From Pseudomonas sp. ok272 (lineage in GTDB: Bacteria; Pseudomonadota; Gammaproteobacteria; Pseudomonadales; Pseudomonadaceae): DNA of 64,000 bases. Of the stretch, positions 51,815 through 61,130 are shown one piece after another. The position numbers and the translations under genes are program-made. The notes under the pieces are model-generated. The model made no database searches and was not told where the DNA came from. It saw nothing but the letters and a program-made list of their open reading frames with translations. The DNA lies in assembly GCF_900109995.1 (NCBI RefSeq), contig NZ_FOCB01000006.1, positions 1 through 64,000 of the forward strand, read 5' to 3'. The stretch's first letter is position 1. Every line of letters starts with the position of its first letter.

Positions 51815-53572
51815 GTGGCATTGACGATTCTTGGCCTGTCCGGCGCCCTTAGCCATGATCCTTCCGCAGCGCTGTATATCGACGGCAAGCTGGTCGCGGC
51901 CGCTGAAGAAGAGCGCTTTGTACGCGATAAACATGCAAAGAACCGCATGCCCTACGAATCGGCGAAGTTCTGCCTGGAGCAGGCGGGTATCAAGCCTTCG
52001 GACGTGGATGTGGTCGCGATTCCGTTCGCGCCGATCAGTCTGTTCGGCGAGGCCCGCTGGCACTACGCCAAGCGCTACTGGTACGCCCCGGACCGCGCGC
52101 TTGACGCGATCCTGATGGGCAACCGTCGCTATAAGCGTTATCGCAACAAGATCGTCTGGTGCCTGGAGCAACTGGGCTTCGATCCGAAGAAGATCAAGAT
52201 CGAGCCGGTCGAGCATCACCTGGCTCACGCCTCCAGCGCTTACCACTGTTCCGGTTTCCAAGAGAAAACCGCGATCCTGGGGATCGACGGCAAGGGCGAG
52301 TACGCCACGACCTTCTTCGGTTACGGCGAGAACGGCAAGATCCACAAGATCAAGGAATTCTTCGACCCTGACTCCCTCGGCGGCCTGTACGGGGCGATCA
52401 CCGAGTTCCTCGGTTTCGAGATGCTCGACGGCGAGTTCAAGGTCATGGGCATGGCGCCGTATGGCGATGCCAGCAAGTACGATTTCTCGCGCCTGGCCTC
52501 GTTCGAAAACGGCGAGTTGGTGATCAACACCGAATACGCCAACGTCATCGGCCTGCGTCGTTACAAAGAGAAGGGCAAGGGTTTCTACTTCTCGCCCAAG
52601 CTGATCGAGTGGCTGGGTCCCAAGCGCGAAGGCGATATCGCCGACGAGCCGTACATCCACTACGCCGCCAGCATGCAAGCGCTGTTCGAGAAGCTGTCGT
52701 TGCAGATGATCGACTACTACCTGGGCGACGTGCTCAAGGAAACCGGCAAGCTGGCCTTCGCCGGTGGCTGTGCGTTGAACGTCAAGCTCAACCAGAAGAT
52801 CATCGCCCGCGATGACGTCAAGGAGCTGTTCGTCCAGCCGGCGTCCGGCGATGCCGGCACTGCGGTGGGCGCGGCGGCCTATGTGTCCCACGCGCGCGGC
52901 GTGCCGGTCGAGAAGATGGAACACGTCTACCTCGGCCCGTCCTACACCAACGAAGACGTGATTGCCGCCTGTGCCCGTCACCCCAGTGCACCGACGTGGC
53001 GCAAGCTTGAGAACATGCCGGAAAACATCGCCAAGATCATGGTCGACGGCAACCCGGTGGCCTGGTTCCAGGGCCGCATGGAGTTCGGTCCACGTGCCCT
53101 GGGCGGTCGTTCGATCATTGGTTGCCCGAGCGCCGTAGGCGTGGCTGACCGGATCAACCACCAGATCAAGTTCCGCGAGCGCTGGAGGCCTTTCTGCCCG
53201 TCGATGCTCGACACTGTCGCGCCGCAGATGATCAAGATCGATCACCCGGCGCCGTTCATGACCTTCACCTTCGAAGTGGCTGAGGAGTGGAAGGCCCGCG
53301 TGCCGGAAGTCGTCCACGAAGACGGCACGTCCCGCGCCCAGGTGCTCAAGCGCGAGTACAACCCGCGCTACTACGACATGATGAAGGCGCTGGAAGTGCT
53401 GACCGGCAACGGTGTGTCGCTGAACACTTCGCTCAACCGTCGCGGCGAGCCGATGATCTGCTCGCCGACCGATGCCCTGAACATGTTCTTCGGTTCCGAT
53501 CTGCAGTATCTGATCATGGAAGACATTCTGGTGGTCAAAGACGGCGCGGACGCTTATGACACGCTCGGCTGA
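51815..53572 (+). CDS. wapO: LPS core carbamoyltransferase
   Basis: A 585-residue carbamoyltransferase of the NodU/CmcH family. It begins with GTG (then ALTILGLSGALSHDPSAALY) and has 'EEERFVRDKHAKN', 'EHHLAHASSAYHCSGF' (HxxxH metal site), 'ILGIDGKGEYATTFFGYG', and the C-terminal YrdC-like 'GRMEFGPRALGGRSIIGCPS'. In P. aeruginosa the equivalent gene in this locus (PA5005, WapO) is held responsible for 7-O-carbamoylation of inner-core heptose. GAGG lies ten bases before GTG 51815. The next gene overlaps its 3' end by 17 bases. Confidence 0.88.
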   Translation: MALTILGLSGALSHDPSAALYIDGKLVAAAEEERFVRDKHAKNRMPYESAKFCLEQAGIKPSDVDVVAIPFAPISLFGEARWHYAKRYWYAPDRALDAILMGNRRYKRYRNKIVWCLEQLGFDPKKIKIEPVEHHLAHASSAYHCSGFQEKTAILGIDGKGEYATTFFGYGENGKIHKIKEFFDPDSLGGLYGAITEFLGFEMLDGEFKVMGMAPYGDASKYDFSRLASFENGELVINTEYANVIGLRRYKEKGKGFYFSPKLIEWLGPKREGDIADEPYIHYAASMQALFEKLSLQMIDYYLGDVLKETGKLAFAGGCALNVKLNQKIIARDDVKELFVQPASGDAGTAVGAAAYVSHARGVPVEKMEHVYLGPSYTNEDVIAACARHPSAPTWRKLENMPENIAKIMVDGNPVAWFQGRMEFGPRALGGRSIIGCPSAVGVADRINHQIKFRERWRPFCPSMLDTVAPQMIKIDHPAPFMTFTFEVAEEWKARVPEVVHEDGTSRAQVLKREYNPRYYDMMKALEVLTGNGVSLNTSLNRRGEPMICSPTDALNMFFGSDLQYLIMEDILVVKDGADAYDTLG

Positions 53573-54686
53573 GCGCCATGTGCTGCAGTTCTGCCACGGC
53601 TATGACGGGCCGTTCCTGGACTGCGCCCGGCAGTACGCCAGCCTGTTCGCAGGCTCCGGCTATCGCGTGACCACGGTGTTTCTCACCGGGGTCGCCGATG
53701 CCGAAGTCGCGGCGGCGTGTGCGTGCGATGAAGTGTTGTTCATGGAGTACAGCTCCAAGGCCATTCGTGGCCTGAAGCTGGGCGCGATTGCCGATCTGCG
53801 CAAGATCGCCCAGTCGCGTAACTTCAGCTTCTGCATCGCCCACCGCTTCAAACCGATCTACATCGCCTTGCTCGGCACCCGGTTGCCGGTGATTGGCGTG
53901 CACCACGCCTTTGGTGATTACCAACGGCGTACGCGCAAGCTGTTCGCGCATATTTTCCGTCAGCGCCTGAGCCTGCTCGGGGTCTCCGATGCGGTGCGCG
54001 ACGACATGCGCCGCTGCCTGCCCGCGTGGCCGGCGGAGCGGATTCAAACCCTGTACAACCGCATCGATCTCGACGCCTTGCAAGCCAGCCAGGTGTCGTT
54101 CGATGACGCGCGCACTGAACTGGGCCTGTCACCGGATACCTGGGTGGTCGGCAACGTCGGGCGCCTGCACCCGGACAAGGACCAGGCCACCCTGCTGCGC
54201 GGTTTTGCCCTGGCCTTGCCGCGCCTGCCGGCGGATAGCCAGTTGGCGATCCTCGGCACCGGCCGCTTGGACCAGGACCTCAAGGAACTGGCCCGCGAAC
54301 TGGGGATCGGCGATCGGGTGCTGTTTCTCGGTCAGGTGCCGGATGCACGACGTTATTTCCGGGCCTTCGATGTGTTTGCCTTGAGCTCCGATCACGAACC
54401 GTTCGGCATGGTGCTGCTCGAAGCCATGGCCGCTGGCGTGCCGTTGCTGGCAACCGCATGCGGCGGGGCCAAGGAAGTGGTCGAAGGCGTCGGCATCCTG
54501 TTCCCCCTGGGCGATGCCGAACACCTGGCGCAAGGCTTGCTCCACTTGGCCGGGATGGAGGCGCAGCAGCGTCGCCAGTGTGCCGAGCTGATGCTGGACC
54601 GGGTGCGCGAGCGTTTCTCGGACCGTGCGGTACGGGATGCATTCTGGCGCTTGCCGGCGGTCATCGAACTGACGGCGAGGGACTGA
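53556..54686 (+). CDS. wapH: LPS core glycosyltransferase, GT4
   Basis: A 376-residue GT4 glycosyltransferase. The N-terminal acceptor domain has 'VLQFCHGYDGPFLDCARQYA'. The donor domain has 'WVVGNVGRLHPDKDQATLLR', 'LFLGQVPDARRYFRAFDVFA' and 'EPFGMVLLEAMAAGVPLLAT' (E-x7-E). Its position directly after the carbamoyltransferase corresponds to P. aeruginosa PA5004 (WapH), a glucosyltransferase of the outer core; the symbol rests on synteny. The start (ATG 53556) lies inside the preceding gene and the stop overlaps the next ATG (TGATG). Confidence 0.8.
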   Translation: MTRSAERHVLQFCHGYDGPFLDCARQYASLFAGSGYRVTTVFLTGVADAEVAAACACDEVLFMEYSSKAIRGLKLGAIADLRKIAQSRNFSFCIAHRFKPIYIALLGTRLPVIGVHHAFGDYQRRTRKLFAHIFRQRLSLLGVSDAVRDDMRRCLPAWPAERIQTLYNRIDLDALQASQVSFDDARTELGLSPDTWVVGNVGRLHPDKDQATLLRGFALALPRLPADSQLAILGTGRLDQDLKELARELGIGDRVLFLGQVPDARRYFRAFDVFALSSDHEPFGMVLLEAMAAGVPLLATACGGAKEVVEGVGILFPLGDAEHLAQGLLHLAGMEAQQRRQCAELMLDRVRERFSDRAVRDAFWRLPAVIELTARD

Positions 54687-55582
54687 TGCTCAATCGACTC
54701 CAAGGCTGGCGCGAACGTGGCTGGTCCGTGGTCGATGCGTCCACCTACAGCACTGCCTGGCAGCGCTTTGGTGGCAGCGTCGCCACTCATCCAATGGTGG
54801 TCGAGCGCCTGGCGCAGTTGGCCGGCATCCCGGTGCGTTACCTGGCCTGGGAGCAGGGCGGCGAGTTGCAAGCCGCGATCCCGACCTGGGGGCGCGACCT
54901 GGCGTTGTCCAAGGACGTGCTCAAGCGCCACGGCAAGAAAGGCCTGTTCGACCTCGGCAACGCCGAGTTGATCCTGCCCGCCGCCGCCAATGCCCAGGCA
55001 CCGTTGCGCCATCGCGCCCGCTATCTGTCGGCACTCAATGAAGGCCGTTTTACCGGCCTCAAGCTGCAAGCCGAACAGTTGGCGATGGCCCGCACCCCTG
55101 AAGAACTGTCGAAGAAGTTTCGCTACAACCAGCGGCGCGAACTGCGCTTGCTGGAAGAGGCGGGCGGTGTGGTGCGCCCGGTCAGCGACTTCACCAGCGT
55201 TGAACTGGCCGCGATCTACTGCGACCTGTTCCAGCGCCGCTGGGGCTTTGCGGCCACTGGCGCGGCACGCATGGCCGAGGTTGTCGAACTGCTGCGCGAA
55301 CTGTTGATCGGTTCTGTGGTCTTTTTGAACGACGCCCCGATTGCCATCCAGTTGGTGTACCGGGTTGAAGCGCCGCAGTGGATCAGCGTCGAGTACATCA
55401 ACGGCGGTGTTGACCCGCAAACCCGCGAGTTCAGCCCGGGCAGCGTCCTGAGCTTCCTCAACACCCAAAGTGCCTGGGAACAGGCCCGCGCCATCGACAA
55501 ACCGCTGCGCTTCTCGTTTGGTCGCGCCGACCGTGAATATAAGGACCGTTGGTGCAATCCTGTGCCGGTCTTCAGTGTATGA
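54686..55582 (+). CDS. mig-14: Mig-14-like protein (GNAT-type fold)
   Basis: A 298-residue protein resembling Mig-14, which contributes to resistance to cationic antimicrobial peptides in Salmonella and P. aeruginosa (PA5003). 'LSKKFRYNQRRELRLLEEAG' and 'LNDAPIAIQLVYRVEAPQWI' lie in an acyltransferase-like (FemAB/GNAT-type) core, and 'FSFGRADREYKDRWC' ends the protein. The start at ATG 54686 overlaps the previous stop; the long frame upstream is out-of-frame read-through of the glycosyltransferase. No signal peptide; likely membrane-associated from the cytoplasmic side. Confidence 0.8.
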   Translation: MLNRLQGWRERGWSVVDASTYSTAWQRFGGSVATHPMVVERLAQLAGIPVRYLAWEQGGELQAAIPTWGRDLALSKDVLKRHGKKGLFDLGNAELILPAAANAQAPLRHRARYLSALNEGRFTGLKLQAEQLAMARTPEELSKKFRYNQRRELRLLEEAGGVVRPVSDFTSVELAAIYCDLFQRRWGFAATGAARMAEVVELLRELLIGSVVFLNDAPIAIQLVYRVEAPQWISVEYINGGVDPQTREFSPGSVLSFLNTQSAWEQARAIDKPLRFSFGRADREYKDRWCNPVPVFSV

Positions 55583-55589
55583 GCCCCCC

Positions 55590-56993
55590 ATGAGCCGCAA
55601 ACAGCAACTGCTCAAGCGTCACCGGCGTAACAAACGCATTGGCCTGCTGGTCACCTTGTTCGGGTTGATTGGCGTCGGTGTGCTGGTGGCCTGGTGGCTG
55701 CCGCTGCTGCTGGCGGTCCTGGCCTGGGTCGGCCATGAGGCGTGGTTGGCCGATCACCTGTTTTATTCCCCCGGGGACGACTACCAGTACAGTTTCCCGC
55801 CGTTCACCCCACAACCCAAGGTGCGCCTGGACGCAGGCCGGCTGTTGCTGGACGACAGCGTGATCCTGGGCGACGACACCACGCTGATCCTGGCGCTGCG
55901 GGTCAAAAGTACGTGGCTGGGGCGCTTCATCGACCCCGTGGTGGAGCTGGCCGGTGGCGACAATCCCGACCGACAAACCTTCGAGCGCGGTGTGAACGGC
56001 CTGCGCTATCTCAATCTCAGTGGCCAGGCCCAGGCGTTGTCCCAGGGCCAACTGCGCTTGCGCGCGCGGTTCTGTCGATTGCTCGGTGAGCCGGTGCTGT
56101 GGTCGATCGAGCAACCGGACTACCGCCGCCAGCGCGTGATGGTGATTGCGCCCCACGCCGACGATGCCGAACTGGCCGCGTTTGGCCTGTACAGTCAGGC
56201 ATCCGAGGCCTGGATCGTGACCCTGACCGCCGGGGAAATCGAAGCCGAACACTATCAACAGATGGGCCTGGACAAGGTCCAGGCGTCGCGGCTCAAGGGC
56301 CGCCTGCGGGCATGGGACAGCATCGCCGTGCCGCGCTGGGCCGGCGTGCCCCCGGAACACTGCGTGCAACTGGGTTACTTCTGCCTGCAGTTGCCGGCCA
56401 TGCAGGCTGCGCCGAACCAACCTGTCGCGTCGCGCGAAGCCGAGATGCTCGATATCCGCCCGTTCCGCCAGCTCAATCCGTTCCTGTTGCCGGCGGATCA
56501 CGATGGCCAGCCGACTTGGAACAACCTCCTGGCGGACCTGCGCGCGCTACTGCTCAAGGCGCGCCCCGAGGTGATCGTGTTGCCAAGCCCCGCCCTCGAT
56601 CCGCACCCTGACCATATCTGCGCGCAGCAAGCGGTGCTGGAGGCCCTGAACGGCCTGGCGTGGCAGCCGACGACACTGCTCGGCTATGCGAACCACCTGC
56701 ATGACAATGATCGCTGGCCCATGGGTGACTCGGGGGCCGGGATCGCCCTGCCGCCGATGTTTGACTCGGCGCAGGCGATGCAGCCGTATTGTCTGACCCT
56801 GTCGCTGGAGCAGCAACGGGACAAGGCCATGGCCCTGGGGATGATGCACGACCTGCAGCCGCGGGCGCCGCTCAAGCGTCGCGTGCGCCGGTGCTTGCAG
56901 CGCCTGTTGGCGGGGCGTCGGCGTTCGCCGTATGGCGAGAACGAGTTCTTCCGCAAGGCGGTACGCCGGCACGAACTGTTCTGGCGTTTGTAA
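55590..56993 (+). CDS. dnpA: PIG-L family de-N-acetylase (DnpA-like)
   Basis: A 467-residue membrane-anchored deacetylase. A hydrophobic anchor spans ~residues 17-48, after the positively charged MSRKQQLLKRHRRNKR. The zinc-site motifs are APHADDAELAAFG (~residues 188-200) and 'ALDPHPDHICAQQ' (~331-343). In P. aeruginosa the syntenic PA5002 (DnpA) is a putative LPS de-N-acetylase linked to antibiotic-tolerant persisters. The start at ATG 55590 is eight bases after the mig-14 stop; the frame continues upstream only as overlap with that gene. Confidence 0.85.
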   Translation: MSRKQQLLKRHRRNKRIGLLVTLFGLIGVGVLVAWWLPLLLAVLAWVGHEAWLADHLFYSPGDDYQYSFPPFTPQPKVRLDAGRLLLDDSVILGDDTTLILALRVKSTWLGRFIDPVVELAGGDNPDRQTFERGVNGLRYLNLSGQAQALSQGQLRLRARFCRLLGEPVLWSIEQPDYRRQRVMVIAPHADDAELAAFGLYSQASEAWIVTLTAGEIEAEHYQQMGLDKVQASRLKGRLRAWDSIAVPRWAGVPPEHCVQLGYFCLQLPAMQAAPNQPVASREAEMLDIRPFRQLNPFLLPADHDGQPTWNNLLADLRALLLKARPEVIVLPSPALDPHPDHICAQQAVLEALNGLAWQPTTLLGYANHLHDNDRWPMGDSGAGIALPPMFDSAQAMQPYCLTLSLEQQRDKAMALGMMHDLQPRAPLKRRVRRCLQRLLAGRRRSPYGENEFFRKAVRRHELFWRL

Positions 56994-57077
56994 CTGGATA
57001 TGGATAGCTGTATTCAAATTGAATCAGCACGTTAAGCTCTGCGTTTTTTTCAAGTGCCCGGTGCGTAAAGGACAACG

Positions 57078-58034
57078 ATGAAGGTTCTATTTCTGGTGCA
57101 GAAAGAACAGCGGGCCATTCTGGACCGCTTGTATGACGGTGTGGCCGCGCATTGCGACTGCGACCTGCGCTGGCTCAGCAGTGATGAGCAGCGCAACCTG
57201 CGGCGCTACTTTCGACGTGAAGTCGATGTGTCGCGCTACGACCGCATCGTGTTCTTCCTGCGCTTCAAGCAGGAAATCCGCCAGGTGAGCTTCATCCGCA
57301 CGATCCCCAACCTGGTGATCCTCGAACACGACGCCTACCAGAACTACATCCCCTGCAAGTACACCGGCAAGTTCAGCGCGCACTATCGCCGTTTGCCGTG
57401 GGCGCGGGTCATCAGTTCGGGTTTTGTGGTCAGCCAGCGCTTGCGCGAGGAAGGCTTCGACGCGGTATTCGTGCCCAAGGGCTATGATCAGAGTTTGCTG
57501 CAGGATCAAGGGCGCGAGCGCGATATCGAACTGGCGTTCGTCGGCAGCACCAACAGCGTGGCCTACAGTGGTCGCAAGGCGTTGCTGGATGAGTTGGCGA
57601 GTGTCGAGCCGTTGGTGGTCACCCGCACCAAGTCGGGGGACGAGTACTGCGACACGCTCAACCGCATTCGCTTTTTCGTCAGTGCCGACGTTGGCATGGG
57701 CGAGTTCATGATCAAGAACTTCGAGGCGATGGCCTGTGGCTGTGTGCTGCTGGCTTTCGATCAGGGCGAGGCAGAGAGTCAGGCGCTGGGGCTCAAGGAT
57801 ATGCACAACATAGTGTTTTATCGCGACATTGCCCACTTGCAGGAAAAGCTGGCAAGGTTGCGCGCAGAGCCGGAGCTTGCCTTGAGCATTGCCCGTAACG
57901 GCCGGGACCTGGCGGTCAGCCAGTTCAGTTTTGCCCGGGTCGGCGAACGGATTGTCCAAGAGTTGCAACCGGCGCTTCGCCCGCGTGCACCCTTGAGCCT
58001 GATCGAACGGCTACGCCTGAAACTGGGCATTTGA
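57078..58034 (+). CDS. ssg: LPS core glycosyltransferase Ssg
   Basis: A 318-residue glycosyltransferase with a short GT-B-like fold: MKVLFLVQKEQRAILDRLYD, 'FLRFKQEIRQVSFIRTIPNL', 'IELAFVGSTNSVAYSGRKAL' and 'GEFMIKNFEAMACGCVLLAF' (donor-site motif). It corresponds to P. aeruginosa Ssg (PA5001), whose loss alters the LPS core, phage sensitivity and motility. An 84-bp AT-rich gap precedes it, so it may have its own promoter; AAAGGA lies before ATG 57078. Confidence 0.85.
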   Translation: MKVLFLVQKEQRAILDRLYDGVAAHCDCDLRWLSSDEQRNLRRYFRREVDVSRYDRIVFFLRFKQEIRQVSFIRTIPNLVILEHDAYQNYIPCKYTGKFSAHYRRLPWARVISSGFVVSQRLREEGFDAVFVPKGYDQSLLQDQGRERDIELAFVGSTNSVAYSGRKALLDELASVEPLVVTRTKSGDEYCDTLNRIRFFVSADVGMGEFMIKNFEAMACGCVLLAFDQGEAESQALGLKDMHNIVFYRDIAHLQEKLARLRAEPELALSIARNGRDLAVSQFSFARVGERIVQELQPALRPRAPLSLIERLRLKLGI

Positions 58035-58142
58035 GGGACGTGACCCAAGATTGAAAGCACTTGAAATGATCACCGACCAGTACCCGACCCGACCAGGGTT
58101 TATCAGCGCTATCCGCCGTGACGACAAAAGGCTGGGTGCTCA

Positions 58143-59243
58143 ATGACTATCCTCAATGTCATGTGGTCCTCGGGCCCGGCCTTTGCCTCGGTCCACAAGG
58201 TTCATCGCCAGGTGCTGGAGCAGGTGGACGGCGCAACGCCGATCAAGACCTGGTTGTTGCAGGGGAATGCCGATGGCGGTGCGGCGATCGGTGAGACCCG
58301 GATGTGGCATCTGACCTCCAGCAAGCTCAAGGGCAAGCATGTGTGGGGCTTGTTGCGCTCGCGAATGCAGGCGCGGTTTTATCAGGCCCTCAATGACAGC
58401 GGGGCGCAGGTCGTGCTGCTCGATGGCCTGGGCGCCGCTCGCGCATTGTTGCCGGAACTCAAGAAACTGCCGCAGGTGCGGGCCGTCGTGCTGTTTCACG
58501 GGGAAACCCGGTTCAGGGCGCCGGATCGCGCGTTGTTTGCGCAGTTCAGTGCCGCGCAACTGATGGTGGCGGCGGTCTCCCAGACCTTGGCCGACAGGCT
58601 GGTCGCCGACCTGCAGGTGCCGGTGCTCACGCTGGGTTGTGCGCTGGACCCGGTGGCCTCGCGCAGCCGCCTGCTGACGCGCGAGCAGGCCCGCACACGC
58701 CTGCAACTGCCACTCGATGACACGCCAGTGGTCGGCGCCGTGGGGCGCCTGGTCAATGGCAAGGGCTTTGCCTGCTTGATCGATGCGTTTGCCAAGGCGT
58801 TGACCGAGCACCCGCGCCTGCAACTGGTGATTCTCGGTGAGGGTCAGGCACGCCCGGCGCTGCAGGCGCAGATCCAGCGGCTCGGTTTGCACGGCAAGGT
58901 GCTGCTGCCAGGGTATCTGGACGATGCGGCCAATTTGTACCGGGCGTTCGATTGGGTGGCGATTCCCTCGATTGAGGAAGGCCTGGGCCTGGCGCTGCAG
59001 GAAGCGGTGCTGGCCGGTGTGCCGGTGTTGTGCAGCGAGTTGGCGGTGTTCCGCGAGCAGTTGGGCGAGGCGGGGCGCTATGTGGCGATGGCCGATGCCC
59101 ACGCCTGGCACGCGGCGCTGGTGCAGGCACTGCACGCCGCTCCCGAGCCGGTCGCGCTGGCGCAATACGCGGCGCTGTCGCCGGACAGCGCGTGGCGTTC
59201 ATTCAGCCAGGCTGCCCGGGAGCTGTTGTCATGCCGGCAGTAG
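58143..59243 (+). CDS. GT4 glycosyltransferase of the outer core
   Basis: A 366-residue GT4 enzyme: MTILNVMWSSGPAFASVHKV, 'VVLFHGETRFRAPDRALFAQ', 'TPVVGAVGRLVNGKGFACLI' (donor-domain start) and 'PSIEEGLGLALQEAVLAGVP' (E-x7-E catalytic region). The position corresponds to P. aeruginosa WapR (PA5000), a rhamnosyltransferase of the capped core, but specificity cannot be read from sequence, so no symbol is given. Its last 15 bases overlap the end of an antisense kinase-like gene. Confidence 0.8.
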   Translation: MTILNVMWSSGPAFASVHKVHRQVLEQVDGATPIKTWLLQGNADGGAAIGETRMWHLTSSKLKGKHVWGLLRSRMQARFYQALNDSGAQVVLLDGLGAARALLPELKKLPQVRAVVLFHGETRFRAPDRALFAQFSAAQLMVAAVSQTLADRLVADLQVPVLTLGCALDPVASRSRLLTREQARTRLQLPLDDTPVVGAVGRLVNGKGFACLIDAFAKALTEHPRLQLVILGEGQARPALQAQIQRLGLHGKVLLPGYLDDAANLYRAFDWVAIPSIEEGLGLALQEAVLAGVPVLCSELAVFREQLGEAGRYVAMADAHAWHAALVQALHAAPEPVALAQYAALSPDSAWRSFSQAARELLSCRQ

Positions 59244-59834
59244 GGATTGTGCCAATGCCTGTATCGGAAAGCTCTCGTTCAGGTGCTCGCGATCAATATA
59301 GCGCGCGAAGTGTTGCAGGTTGCGTTTGACCAGGTACGAGGGCAGGGGGCCGCGCACGAAGCGCATGTCCGCCACATCGATCAGCCCGTACTGGTTGTCG
59401 GGGGTGATGACGATGTTGCCCAGGTGCAGCGAGCGGAAGTAGACGCCGGCGCTGTGCAGTTGGCGGATGAAGGTGCTCAGTGCCGGCAAGGCCTGGTTCC
59501 AGTCGAAACCGTCCTGCTTGGCGATCTGGCGCAGGGTTTCACCCGGCAGCGGACGGTAGAGCACGGCGGTCATGCCCGGCGTTTGCAGTTGATAGAGCTG
59601 CAGGGTGTGCAGGGTCGGGATGCCCAGCTTTTCGAGTTGCACGGCGTTGTCGATAAAGCGTTTCGAGTAAGGACGTAGCAAGGCCGAGGAAAACAGGCGC
59701 TTGCGGCGAAACAGTTTAAGGATGTTCCCGTCCGATAGAAGGAAGACTTTCGGGCCGAAGCTGTCGGCTTCTAGTACCCTTGCGCCTTCAACCATTTGAT
59801 TTAATGCGGCTTGGGGCAGCCGGGAGCATTGCAT
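59229..59834 (-). CDS. Small LPS kinase-like protein, antisense within the locus
   Basis: A 201-residue kinase-fold protein: 'NILKLFRRKRLFSSALLRPY' (ATP-site lysine), 'GVYFRSLHLGNIVITPDNQY' (catalytic loop with S-L-H replacing H-x-D) and 'GLIDVADMRFVRGPLPSYLV' (metal Asp). The canonical catalytic Asp is absent from the loop, so activity is uncertain. It corresponds to the extra kinase-like gene near waaL in P. aeruginosa (PA4998 region). Start at ATG 59834 with AAGG about ten bases upstream; the frame extends to 59903. It is the only leftward gene in the 51815-64000 block, and its 3' end overlaps the preceding glycosyltransferase. Confidence 0.75.
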   Translation of the reverse strand: MQCSRLPQAALNQMVEGARVLEADSFGPKVFLLSDGNILKLFRRKRLFSSALLRPYSKRFIDNAVQLEKLGIPTLHTLQLYQLQTPGMTAVLYRPLPGETLRQIAKQDGFDWNQALPALSTFIRQLHSAGVYFRSLHLGNIVITPDNQYGLIDVADMRFVRGPLPSYLVKRNLQHFARYIDREHLNESFPIQALAQSLLPA

Positions 59835-59942
59835 GTAGGAAGCCTTGTTAGAAATGGGGCGTATTGACCGGCAATGATGCCGAAAAGTGAATGCTTTCAC
59901 CATGCCATATTTGGTCGATGGATTACTCGCAGGAGCAAGTAG

Positions 59943-61115
59943 ATGCAGGAAACACGTTGGGCAAGGGTCTGGATGGCGACAGGTCTATTGTGGTTTTTGC
60001 TGGCCATCGCATTTGCTCCCTCGAACAAGGTGTATCAGCAAGGGTTGGTTGCGTTTCTCTGGTTGCCGACATTGCTCCTGGTCTGGCCGGCCCGGGCCCG
60101 GATGCTTGAGCTGTGGAACGGGCAGCGCCTGCTGTGCCTGGCGGTGCTGGGCCTGGGGACCTGGGCGATGATCTCGTTGCTCTGGACCCATGATGACGAC
60201 GCCGGCCGAGGCGCCAAGCGCGCGCTGTACATCATCGTGTTCTTGCTGTTCTTTCCGATCCTGGCCAATGCCCGTCCCGAGCGCGTCATCCGCTTGATGC
60301 AGTGGGGTGGCCTGGGTTTGGCGCTGGCCGCGCTGGTGGCAATCATCAAATTCTATGGGGTCGACGGCAATCTGTGGACGGCCCGGCTCCGAGGCGTGGG
60401 CGAACTGGACCACCCGATTCTCGGTGGTTACGTCCTCGGGGTGGCGGCGGTCTGGTTGGCGCACTGGATACCGCGCCACCGTTTGTTACAGGCGGTGTGG
60501 GTCGTGGCGCTGGCGCTGCTCGCCGGCTTTGTCGTGCTGTCGCAAAGTCGGGGCGCGGCGCTGGCACTGCTGTTGACGGCTGTCGCCATGCCGATCTGGT
60601 GCCGCCACCGTCACAGCCGCCTGATCGCGGCGTCCGCGCTGATGCTGGCGATGGTGGCGTTCTGGTTGTTTGAACCGTTGGTCATGGCCCGGGGCACTTC
60701 GTTCCGGCCACAGATCCTGATGGCGAGCCTGCAGATGATTGCCGAGCATCCGATTCAAGGCCTGGGCCTGGGGTCTGCCTACACGGTGGTGGCCGACAAC
60801 ACTCATTTCGACCATTCGCACAACCTGTTCACCCACATCGCCATCGAACTCGGGGTGCCGGGGATGTTGCTCTGGTGCCTGGCCTGGCTGGCGGTGCTGA
60901 TGGGCGCCTGGCGTGCCCGGGAGACCCTGTATGGGCAAGGTGTGATGGGGATCTGGATGTTCTCGCTACTGGCCATGCAGTTCGATGCCGCCAGTATCAG
61001 TGGCAGCCCGCGAGCCGAGTGGTTTATCAGTTGGCTACCGGTAGGCTTGGCCAGCGTTTTGGTATGGACACAGGCCAAATACACAGCCTGTGATAAAATT
61101 CCGCGTTCTACCTAA
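59943..61115 (+). CDS. waaL: O-antigen ligase
   Basis: A 390-residue polytopic inner-membrane protein with about 10-12 hydrophobic segments and the Wzy_C/WaaL signature region: 'SRGAALALLLTAVAMPIW', the periplasmic loop 'SLQMIAEHPIQGLGLGSAYT' and 'FDHSHNLFTHIAIELGVPGM', which includes the conserved H-x-x-N-x-F motif used by the ligase. It joins undecaprenyl-linked O-antigen to lipid A-core on the periplasmic side. The stop is 16 bases before the msbA start, so the two are probably co-transcribed. Confidence 0.9.
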   Translation: MQETRWARVWMATGLLWFLLAIAFAPSNKVYQQGLVAFLWLPTLLLVWPARARMLELWNGQRLLCLAVLGLGTWAMISLLWTHDDDAGRGAKRALYIIVFLLFFPILANARPERVIRLMQWGGLGLALAALVAIIKFYGVDGNLWTARLRGVGELDHPILGGYVLGVAAVWLAHWIPRHRLLQAVWVVALALLAGFVVLSQSRGAALALLLTAVAMPIWCRHRHSRLIAASALMLAMVAFWLFEPLVMARGTSFRPQILMASLQMIAEHPIQGLGLGSAYTVVADNTHFDHSHNLFTHIAIELGVPGMLLWCLAWLAVLMGAWRARETLYGQGVMGIWMFSLLAMQFDAASISGSPRAEWFISWLPVGLASVLVWTQAKYTACDKIPRST

Positions 61116-61130
61116 GAAGTGAGCTCGACG

